Assembly: GCA_047637355.1 (NCBI GenBank) | Contig: JBLIKA010000129.1 | Location: 1 to 8,553 of the forward strand | Length of the DNA: 8,553 nucleotides | Origin: Glaciecola sp047637355 | GTDB taxonomy: Bacteria; Pseudomonadota; Gammaproteobacteria; Enterobacterales; Alteromonadaceae | Direction: 5' to 3' | In this document: piece after piece, positions 1 to 5,328 of the stretch | Numbering within the stretch: the stretch's first letter is position 1 | Layout: every line of letters begins with the position of its first letter | Notes under the pieces: generated by a model | The model's input: the letters and a program-made list of their open reading frames with translations, nothing else | Database searches by the model: none | What the model was told of the DNA's origin: nothing | Made by a program: the position numbers and the translations under genes

Positions 1-161
1 ATAGCGATAAACACAAGGCGCTCAGAATGATTAAAACACTGAGCTCAGCGCAAGTCACCGAACCGATTCATCAAAGAGCGATAGGTCAGCATAGTAAATA
101 TGCCGCCTATCTGAAGCAAAATGGTCTAGTTGATTATCAACACAACCCACCCATTATTTGA
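1..161 (+). CDS. Sulfotransferase family protein, C-terminal fragment (5' end outside the window)
   Basis: The open frame enters from the left edge (first full codon at base 3) and ends at TGA 159-161, giving 52 residues. The stretch TLSSAQVTEPIHQRAIGQ, followed by a Tyr-rich KYAAYL segment, matches the C-terminal signature of PAPS-dependent sulfotransferases, including the bacterial TPR-sulfotransferase type: a Ser/Gln-Val motif, then 'pI...avG.w..Y...L'. Such enzymes move sulfate from 3'-phosphoadenylyl sulfate to hydroxyl or amino acceptors. The PAPS-binding P-loop and any TPR repeats lie outside the window, so catalytic competence cannot be judged. The stop overlaps the 3' end of the convergent DUF155 gene by 8 bases, so no terminator fits between them. 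The family call rests only on a short tail and is tentative. Confidence 0.55.
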   Translation, partial: SDKHKALRMIKTLSSAQVTEPIHQRAIGQHSKYAAYLKQNGLVDYQHNPPII

Positions 162-939
162 AAAAGAACAGGACTATTTCGGTAGCAATCAGAATAATAA
201 TTATCCATTCTAAAAACGATGAATGCTTATGGTTTTGCTCTGCTGCCAACATGTCATAAAGATCATGAATAGTACGTAGTTTCAGGTTTAATAATTCAAT
301 TCTTGGTTTTAGTTCTAAGTATCTTGATAAGCTTAAATACAAGTGCTCAACCACCGGGAAGTCCCAAAAGAATTCAGGCGTGTCCAATAGGCTGTAGTGC
401 AACATAATGTCACTTTTTGTCTGAAATAGCTGGCCTCTCAATTTTGCTAACGCTTTGCGACTTAATGGTATTTTTCCTGTTTGTGCTAAGGTATTAGTCA
501 AATATTGATTACTATTAATGGTCTCCTCGGCACGGGACTCAAAGTGCTGTAATTTCGCTGACTGCGCAAATGCATGACTCAACGCTAACAAACTATCAAC
601 TTGTATATTGGGTAATGAAAGCATGTCATCGGCAACCAATAACTGAGTTGACTCCTTGTCCGCCTTAACAAACTGATATCTATCGATTTGTAGCGGATTT
701 AAGCCTTTAGCAATGTTCTTTAGCACCGTGAGATATTGTTCTTGTTTCGCAGGGTTAACCCCCCATGCTACCAATACGCCGTAATCAAAAATAAACAGGT
801 GACCTTTAGGCATCTCGACATGCACTGCATCGCGATATTTTTGCACTATAAATAGCCTTTCAAACTGAGCTTTAACTTCGTCTAAGTCAATTTGCGCTGC
901 AAATGCAATAATCTCTGTTTTATTATTGAAGAAACTCAT
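154..939 (-). CDS. RMD1/DUF155 family protein with C-terminal membrane anchor
   Basis: This 261-residue protein has the hallmarks of the DUF155 family (yeast Rmd1/Sif2/Sif3 and bacterial relatives): a hydrophobic FDYGVLVAWG strand at about residues 48-60, a mid-region FFWD..VVEHLY segment, then RYLELKPRIELLNLKL and a final LEWIIIILIATEI membrane segment at about 243-260. The anchor is followed by only one lysine, so it is tail-anchored with the bulk probably cytoplasmic. The longest reading begins at TTG 963, but ATG 939 is chosen because an AGGAGAGG Shine-Dalgarno (946-953) lies six bases upstream of it. The gene overlaps the end of the GNAT-C39 gene by 17 bases, which implies translational coupling in the same operon. 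The biochemical activity of bacterial DUF155 proteins is unknown to me; yeast and human members are tied to mitochondrial or meiotic functions. Family assignment is firm; function is open. Confidence 0.85.
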   Translation of the reverse strand: MSFFNNKTEIIAFAAQIDLDEVKAQFERLFIVQKYRDAVHVEMPKGHLFIFDYGVLVAWGVNPAKQEQYLTVLKNIAKGLNPLQIDRYQFVKADKESTQLLVADDMLSLPNIQVDSLLALSHAFAQSAKLQHFESRAEETINSNQYLTNTLAQTGKIPLSRKALAKLRGQLFQTKSDIMLHYSLLDTPEFFWDFPVVEHLYLSLSRYLELKPRIELLNLKLRTIHDLYDMLAAEQNHKHSSFLEWIIIILIATEIVLFFFK

Positions 940-2161
940 TTTTTGCCTCTCCTGTGGAGTCAATTTTTTTATTACCTGGCTTTATAACCAAGCAGGTCCT
1001 TAATTTACTTTTTCCAAAAACTGAAAGTGACGCAAAGTCTTCTTTTAAAATCGGTAAGTGTTGATAATCCAAATCAATATCTTCGCTGTCACCTGCATCA
1101 CTTTTATTATTAGCATCCAACCTAGTGCCTATTTCATTATAAAAACCTTCACTACCATCTGGGTCATGCAAATATAAACACCTTTCATCAGCATGAGTTA
1201 TTGCAACCCAGTGTGGCGTTTTTTTACCATCAAATTGATAAGTACTAATAAGACAAATGACACCTAACCCTTTAACCAATGCGCTCTCAATTTGCGACAG
1301 TTGTATTTCCGTTTTATGCACTCGCACATTCGCGTTCTTAGCTTTCTCTATAAAATCTTGTTCCACAATGCGCATAATTGATTTTTTATGCTCACTACGG
1401 ACGCCATCAACGAATAAGTTGTTAACTTGTGTCGTATAAACCTCAACTTCAAATCCACGCTCATTAGCAGCTAAAGCTAGCCCTAATGGGTGACAGCCAC
1501 CATGGCCTGAGGTCATAAAAATAGTGGTTGCATGGCGCCAAATATCAATTTCAGTCGCTTGATCAAATCGAATATTTTTGTCTAAGTACTTCATTGCCAT
1601 CATCAAAGCACTTGACCCACAAGTAAAGTCCGTAGTTTGTTTGTACCAAGGATAATAACCCATTGTATTAGCCATCGTTATTTGCTGAATCGATTTTTGG
1701 AAACGCAACGCATCTGCGCCTGTCTCATAATATTGGCGATAGATACCAAATTTACGGTAGCCCAATTTTTTATACATTTTAATAGCCGTGAGGTTGTCCT
1801 CAGCTACTTCCAAACGCATGAATAAGCGTTGCTCCGTTATCGCCAACTCTTCAAGCTTTAGCAACAACGCTTGTGCAATGTTTTGTCCTCTAGCTTTTGC
1901 CAATACAGCAAGCGAATATAAACGTCCTGAGCGACTACCTTTGCGCAGAATTACAAGACCATAACCCAATACTTCATCCGCTCTTTTAGCTAAAACTAAA
2001 ATTCCATGCGCTGCTTTTATCCAATAGCTCATGCGCCTACGCGACAATCTGTCGGTTTCAAAACACTCTAGTTCGATATTCTCTAAAGCAGCTAAATCTT
2101 GGATAGTTGCCAGTCGCAACTGGATATTATGCGCATTAAGAACCACTGTATCAGCGACCAC
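923..2161 (-). CDS. GNAT N-acetyltransferase fused to a C39-like (papain-fold) cysteine peptidase
   Basis: Two domains are visible in about 412 residues (numbered from GTG 2161). Residues ~14-155 form a GNAT fold (IQLRLATIQDLAALENIE at the start, LEVAEDNLTAIKMYKKLGY at the end). Its acetyl-CoA loop reads RGQNIA (91-96), so the usual fourth-position Gly of R-x-x-G-x-G/A is Asn. Residues ~170-395 form a C39-like peptidase: Gln175 and Cys181 in KQTTDFTCGSS, a GHGGCHPLGLALAA motif, His317 in TPHWVAI and Asp333 in LHDPDG, so the catalytic set looks complete. An acidic stretch rich in Asp and Ser follows at ~354-365 and may be an insertion. The gene sits between an RLAN-ATP-grasp gene and a DUF155 gene in one operon. 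The start is uncertain: TTG 2182 (32-base overlap with the ligase gene), GTG 2161 (preceded by GGAAG, 11-base overlap) or GTG 2146 (4 bases after the ligase stop). No signal peptide is seen, so it is probably cytoplasmic. Substrate unknown. Confidence 0.88.
   Translation of the reverse strand: MVADTVVLNAHNIQLRLATIQDLAALENIELECFETDRLSRRRMSYWIKAAHGILVLAKRADEVLGYGLVILRKGSRSGRLYSLAVLAKARGQNIAQALLLKLEELAITEQRLFMRLEVAEDNLTAIKMYKKLGYRKFGIYRQYYETGADALRFQKSIQQITMANTMGYYPWYKQTTDFTCGSSALMMAMKYLDKNIRFDQATEIDIWRHATTIFMTSGHGGCHPLGLALAANERGFEVEVYTTQVNNLFVDGVRSEHKKSIMRIVEQDFIEKAKNANVRVHKTEIQLSQIESALVKGLGVICLISTYQFDGKKTPHWVAITHADERCLYLHDPDGSEGFYNEIGTRLDANNKSDAGDSEDIDLDYQHLPILKEDFASLSVFGKSKLRTCLVIKPGNKKIDSTGEAKNEFLQ
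946..953 (-). promoter_or_regulatory. Shine-Dalgarno sequence of the DUF155 gene
   Basis: The minus strand reads AGGAGAGG, then six bases, then ATG at 939. It is the strongest ribosome-binding site seen in the operon. It lies inside the last codons of the GNAT-C39 gene and decides the start of the DUF155 protein in favour of ATG 939 over the upstream TTG at 963. Confidence 0.8.
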
Positions 2162-3614
2162 GTGCTTCCAACCTGTTTGCAAATTCTTGCATAATTATCA
2201 TATACAGTTCCTTGCCAAGATATAAATCTTCTACCTTCGACTCAATACTTGGATTATCATTTACCTCAATGACATAAACTTTGCCATTAGCTTGTTTAAT
2301 ATCGACACCATACAAACTTTTCCCAATCATTGAACAAGCCTTAATCGCTGCATCAAGCACCGGCTTTGGTACTTCAAACGTTGGCAACGTTTCGAAAGCA
2401 CCTGACGTATTGGTCGCTGAACCATGGTTGTAAATTTGCCAATGGCCTCTCGCCATATGATAGCGACACGCATATATAGGACGACCGTTCAACACACCAA
2501 TCCGCCAGTCAAATTCAGTGAAAATGTATTCTTGTACCAACACTAAAGCTGACTCATGTAACATTTTTTCTAGTTTATTCTTAAGCTCTTCAACATCTGC
2601 AACCTTAAAAACACCCATTGAAAATGAACTTTCAGGCAGTTTCAATACCATCGGGAAACCGAAGTCTTCAGCTAACTTTTCGCAAGTTAGCGCATGGTTA
2701 TCGGACACAAAATGACTGCGTGGCGACGGTACCTTGTGATAACTAAAAGCGTCATGTAAAAACACTTTGTTACAGCATTTCAAAATACTCGTGGCATCAT
2801 CCATAACAACCAAACCTTCTTGCTCAGCTTTACGAGCAATATGATAAGTCGGGTGATTAATAGCGGTTGTTTCGCGTATAAATAGAGCGTCATAATGTGC
2901 AATATTTGCCGCTTGCGTGGAATTTATAACTTCAGCATTAATACCAACCAACTTTGCCGCCTTGATAAAATGCTTAATGGCTTTTTCATCACTTGGTGGC
3001 CTCGCTTCGTTTTCATTGCACAAAATAGCCATATCCCAACGCGCCTGCTTTCTCTTGTTGCCGCGCCGCCACGTTTTTAGCATATAGTCTTGTAACGCTT
3101 TAGCCAGTTCTGCCTTGCCATTGCTTTCAGCTAACTGCCAATCCCCAAAGCCAACGGTCATCATCGTTGCGTTAGCCTGTTTACTTACTGACACGCGCAA
3201 GAACGGAGCTGGAAAGCGCTCAAAAGCAAACTTTGCAATAGCGCCCATAGAAGCTGTTTTTGTGCTACCGAAAAAAACGTCACAATGACTGCCATCTGAC
3301 ACCTCATCACTCAGTGCTTTTGGTAACGTAATAGTTTTCATTTGCAACGACTGCTCTTGGCTCTCAATAATCAAATCATTGATAGTATTGACGCTAGGTA
3401 ACACTTTGTGTGTTCTAGCCTCGGCTAAAAGAGAACAGTAGTACCCCTTACTCAAATACCTATCCGTAGCACACAAATTTATGACACGCATTTTGCCTTC
3501 ATCACGTTTAGGATATTCAGATAAATACCTATCAAAATCAATCACTTCACAATCATGCAAATCTAATTGACTAAATTCATCAGGCGAGTCAACAACAATT
3601 AATGTCATTATCAT
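2151..3614 (-). CDS. RimK family ATP-grasp ligase with RLAN N-terminal domain
   Basis: This 487-residue protein has an N-terminal alpha+beta region (~1-190) that fits the RimK-like ATP-grasp N-terminal (RLAN) domain, then a linker and a RimK-type ATP-grasp at ~225-480. Nucleotide and metal residues expected for ATP-grasp are present: Lys283 (NKVFLHD), Lys325 (MVLKLPESSFSMGV), the hinge QEY (361-363), DWRIGVLNG (from 369), Arg384, then Asp438 (YGVDI) and Glu450, Asn452 and Asn454 in VIEVNDNPS for Mg2+. Enzymes of this fold join a carboxylate to an amine through an acyl phosphate. The substrate of this subfamily is not known to me; it is not the ribosomal S6 ligase itself, which is much shorter. 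The longest frame starts at TTG 3626; ATG 3614, preceded by GGAA six bases away, is preferred (ATG 3608 is the alternative). It is the first gene of a three-gene operon, and its 3' end overlaps or abuts the GNAT-C39 gene. Confidence 0.9.
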   Translation of the reverse strand: MIMTLIVVDSPDEFSQLDLHDCEVIDFDRYLSEYPKRDEGKMRVINLCATDRYLSKGYYCSLLAEARTHKVLPSVNTINDLIIESQEQSLQMKTITLPKALSDEVSDGSHCDVFFGSTKTASMGAIAKFAFERFPAPFLRVSVSKQANATMMTVGFGDWQLAESNGKAELAKALQDYMLKTWRRGNKRKQARWDMAILCNENEARPPSDEKAIKHFIKAAKLVGINAEVINSTQAANIAHYDALFIRETTAINHPTYHIARKAEQEGLVVMDDATSILKCCNKVFLHDAFSYHKVPSPRSHFVSDNHALTCEKLAEDFGFPMVLKLPESSFSMGVFKVADVEELKNKLEKMLHESALVLVQEYIFTEFDWRIGVLNGRPIYACRYHMARGHWQIYNHGSATNTSGAFETLPTFEVPKPVLDAAIKACSMIGKSLYGVDIKQANGKVYVIEVNDNPSIESKVEDLYLGKELYMIIMQEFANRLEARGR

Positions 3615-3660
3615 TTTGGGTTCCAAATAAAATAAAAATTACAGAGTTTACATCGCGCGG

Positions 3661-3688
3661 AATATAGTCTTTACGTACACTATATCAA
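3661..3688 (-). promoter_or_regulatory. Predicted sigma70-type promoter of the ATP-grasp / GNAT-C39 / DUF155 operon
   Basis: On the minus strand a -35 box TTGATA (3683-3688) is separated by 16 bases from a -10 box TATATT (3661-3666). Transcription would start near 3654, leaving a leader of about 40 bases before ATG 3614. The boxes match consensus at four of six (-35) and five of six (-10) positions. No clear operator is seen around it. Confidence 0.6.
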
Positions 3689-3809
3689 GATAAAAATAAG
3701 CTAATTTGAGTGAAATAAATTGTTCTTCAAGAGCATTTTTTTTTACTCGCCTTTGTAGATGAGCGACATACACTTAAAACGTCGATTCACTTATCAATTG
3801 GGAAATTTT

Positions 3810-4037
3810 ATGAAATATACATTACTTGTGGCTAGCTTGATTTTTGTTACATCCGCGTTTGCAGATGACCGTCCTGTCGCAGATGCAGAGGTTATAATGG
3901 AATATAAAGAATACTGTAAAGAAATTGCGGACGAAGAAGGAACAGGCAAACCAGCGATGGACCAATTCTTACTAACTTGCATAAACGATGAGCTAGAATC
4001 GGAAGGATTTCAACCTATTACCAAGCTGCCAAAATAA
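3810..4037 (+). CDS. Small secreted protein with two cysteines, function unknown
   Basis: ATG 3810 is preceded by GGGAA five bases upstream and opens a 75-residue protein. An upstream ATG at 3759 would add 17 residues ahead of the signal peptide and is rejected. Residues 1-18 are a typical Sec signal peptide: a Lys at position 3, a hydrophobic core and a TSAFA cleavage site before DDRPVAD. The mature part is about 57 residues, acidic, with Cys36 and Cys57 spaced C-X20-C, which could form a disulfide in the periplasm. It has no lipobox and no second membrane segment. I do not recognise a named family. It is divergent from the ATP-grasp operon across a short intergenic region and ends in a bidirectional terminator. 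No convincing promoter could be placed for it; AT-rich sequence with a T-run at 3737-3745 precedes it. Confidence 0.72.
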   Translation: MKYTLLVASLIFVTSAFADDRPVADAEVIMEYKEYCKEIADEEGTGKPAMDQFLLTCINDELESEGFQPITKLPK

Positions 4038-4044
4038 CAAAAAA

Positions 4045-4073
4045 CTGCACTTTCTCTGAAGGTGCAGCTTTTT
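4045..4073. terminator. Bidirectional Rho-independent terminator between the small secreted protein gene and the hdfR-like gene
   Basis: CTGCACTTTC (4045-4054) pairs with GAAGGTGCAG (4058-4067), with one G-U wobble and a three-base loop. On the plus strand the stem is followed by CTTTTT (4068-4073). On the minus strand the A-run at 4038-4044 becomes a U-tract, so the structure can end both convergent transcripts. Confidence 0.85.
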
Positions 4074-4099
4074 CATGGAGATAGCTTATCTCGATACAA

Positions 4100-4951
4100 T
4101 TATTGCACAGCTAACTGCATATAAGCAGTTACCTCTTGTACTCCCAAGTTATTCTGACTCTTTAATTTATTTAAGTAGACTGGTATTTTGACTGCTTGGG
4201 CAAGGTCAGAAGGTGCAAAACTAGCTAACACCTGTTGTAGCTTTGGATCCAAAAAAGAGTGTGACGCAATTGGCAATACCAAACGACTTTGCACCGAACA
4301 GGCCATTGTAACGGCAACATCTATCGAAGATGTTCGCAACTTTGCTTTGCGTAAGTTAGGATGCAGTTTCGCCAGTTTGTCGTTAACCGAGGGTGACCAC
4401 TCAATATTAATGTCATGAACTTCGCTATTAGTTTTATCGTTACTGCCATGTGACTGATACATACAAAGCGATACTTCAAACAACAAAGCACTGTCAATAT
4501 CATCCGATTTAACTTGTGACGTCGTTAAGGCAAAGTCGATACTGTGCTCATGCAGTTGTCGAGTGATTTGTTCGACCGTCGCAATTTCATGCTGAAAGCT
4601 TACGCTATTGAAGTGAGTGAGCAAGCTTGGCAGCACATTGGATAAAAAAAGTAAAAACGCATTTTGCGTCGAAGCACAACCTATGTGCTGACACTCCTCT
4701 TGGGCTAACGATTTTCTTGCTTTTGATAATGTATCCGACAGCGCTTGTGCGAAAGGGATTAGCTTTTCACCTGCAGGTGAGATTTGAATGCTATTTCGGT
4801 TTCGAATAAATAATGCCGTGTTGAAGTACTCTTCCAACAATTTAATACGAGCACTAACTGCCGACTGAGTTAAATATAAGTTTTCGGCAGCACGACCAAA
4901 ATGTCGAGTTTCAGCCACTTCCAGAAAGGTAGTTAAGAATCTAATATCCAC
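4100..4951 (-). CDS. hdfR: LysR family transcriptional regulator, HdfR-like
   Basis: This 283-residue protein has an N-terminal LysR winged helix-turn-helix (residues ~1-60, with FLEVAETRHFGRAAE and LYLTQSAVSARIKLLE) and a C-terminal effector-binding region from ~90. The N-terminus aligns closely, from memory, with E. coli HdfR (start MD, then TFLEV..TRHFGRAAE.LYLTQSAVS, RNRN and AGEKL.P.A), and the length is close to the 279 residues there. HdfR in E. coli represses the flagellar master operon flhDC and is itself under H-NS control; whether that target exists here is unknown. The effector domain looks more divergent than the DNA-binding domain. The start is GTG 4951: an in-frame TAG at 4967-4969 rules out longer forms. 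No Shine-Dalgarno is present, because a hairpin and U-run directly precede the start codon. The usual enterobacterial neighbour maoP/yifE is not adjacent. Confidence 0.85.
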   Translation of the reverse strand: MDIRFLTTFLEVAETRHFGRAAENLYLTQSAVSARIKLLEEYFNTALFIRNRNSIQISPAGEKLIPFAQALSDTLSKARKSLAQEECQHIGCASTQNAFLLFLSNVLPSLLTHFNSVSFQHEIATVEQITRQLHEHSIDFALTTSQVKSDDIDSALLFEVSLCMYQSHGSNDKTNSEVHDINIEWSPSVNDKLAKLHPNLRKAKLRTSSIDVAVTMACSVQSRLVLPIASHSFLDPKLQQVLASFAPSDLAQAVKIPVYLNKLKSQNNLGVQEVTAYMQLAVQ

Positions 4952-4983
4952 AAAAAAACCAGTAATCTATTGATTACTGGTTT
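4952..4983 (-). terminator. Terminator-like hairpin abutting the hdfR-like start codon
   Basis: AAACCAGTAATC (4956-4967) and GATTACTGGTTT (4972-4983) form a perfect 12-bp inverted repeat with a 4-base loop. Read on the minus strand, the stem runs into a U-tract of seven bases ending at 4952, and GTG 4951 follows at once. This geometry is that of an intrinsic terminator reading toward hdfR. It may end transcripts of the upstream small charged gene, act as an attenuator in the hdfR leader, or both. A LysR operator is possible but less likely given the perfect stem and U-run. Confidence 0.65.
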
Positions 4984-4997
4984 ATAACTTGGTTTTC

Positions 4998-5025
4998 ACT
5001 ATAAGTGCAATGCTTAATGTCACAA
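4998..5025 (-). promoter_or_regulatory. Predicted sigma70-type promoter of the hdfR-like gene
   Basis: On the minus strand a -35 box TTGTGA (5020-5025) lies 16 bases from a -10 box TATAGT (4998-5003), which would start transcription near 4991. A second overlapping reading, TTGCAC with a 17-base spacer to TTATAA, would start closer to the gene. Either start places the hairpin at 4952-4983 inside the leader. Confidence 0.5.
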
Positions 5026-5044
5026 CTCAGCAAAAAAAAATGCC

Positions 5045-5236
5045 TTAGCGTGGACTTTCAGTATCGTCACTTTGCTTACTGCGAGTCTCAGCCAACAGCT
5101 TACTGGCGCGTTTTTTACGCATCAATTCCGCCTTAGTCTGCTCCTCTTTACTTTCATCACGTTGCTTTCCTACAATCAAATCTTGATTGTCAACATCGTC
5201 ACTTTCTTCTTTGCGAAATCTGTAATCTTTACTCAT
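5045..5236 (-). CDS. Small highly charged hypothetical protein
   Basis: The protein has 63 residues if started at ATG 5236 (MSKDYRFRKEESDD...). It is extremely rich in Lys, Arg, Glu, Asp and Ser, has no membrane segment, no signal peptide and no cysteine, and the region KAELMRKKRASKLLAE could be a single amphipathic helix; much of the rest is likely disordered. The frame extends upstream to TTG 5296 (83 residues) and ATG 5266, but those starts lie upstream of or inside a predicted -10 box, so ATG 5236 is preferred. The ribosome-binding site is weak. I do not recognise a family. It lies between the M1 aminopeptidase gene and the hdfR-like gene on the same strand, with its own likely promoter and a terminator-like hairpin downstream. 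A nucleic-acid or ribosome-associated role would be a guess. Confidence 0.55.
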   Translation of the reverse strand: MSKDYRFRKEESDDVDNQDLIVGKQRDESKEEQTKAELMRKKRASKLLAETRSKQSDDTESPR

Positions 5237-5264
5237 AACACTTAGCCATAAATTCTGAATTTGC

Positions 5265-5293
5265 ATAATAGAAAAATCGCTAAATAAGTACAA
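5265..5293 (-). promoter_or_regulatory. Predicted sigma70-type promoter of the small charged protein gene
   Basis: On the minus strand TTGTAC (5288-5293) is followed after 17 bases by TATTAT (5265-5270). Transcription would start near 5258, about 22 bases before ATG 5236. This supports the short form of the protein, since the upstream ATG 5266 overlaps the -10 box. Confidence 0.55.
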
Positions 5294-5295
5294 CA

Positions 5296-5326
5296 AATTA
5301 TTTTTTCCTTGAGGGCAAAAATAATT
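5296..5326 (-). terminator. AT-rich hairpin just after the M1 aminopeptidase gene
   Basis: AATTATTTTT (5296-5305) and AAAAATAATT (5317-5326) form a perfect 10-bp inverted repeat, extended by a CC/GG pair near the loop. It starts three bases after the stop codon of the aminopeptidase. The stem is almost all A-T and there is no clean U-tract after it on the minus strand, so termination would be weak; it may instead protect the mRNA 3' end. Confidence 0.35.
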
Positions 5327-5328
5327 GA

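Noticed and set aside
939..963. TTG 963 as the start of the DUF155 protein
   Set aside because: ATG 939 has a strong Shine-Dalgarno at the right distance; the TTG has none, and its extra eight residues are coded by the Shine-Dalgarno region itself.
2151..3614. Naming the ATP-grasp gene rimK
   Set aside because: True RimK is about 300 residues and lacks the RLAN domain; using the symbol would imply S6 glutamylation, which the sequence does not support.
3759..3809. ATG 3759 as the start of the small secreted protein
   Set aside because: It would place 17 residues, several of them basic, before a normal signal peptide; ATG 3810 has a better ribosome-binding site.
4188..4418. Plus-strand open frame opposite the hdfR-like gene
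   Set aside because: It is a shadow of the LysR coding strand, with no start signals and no recognisable domain.
4956..4983. The palindrome as a LysR (T-N11-A) operator only
   Set aside because: LysR boxes are usually imperfect dyads; a perfect 12-bp stem with a 4-base loop and a directional U-tract fits an RNA hairpin better. An added operator role cannot be excluded.
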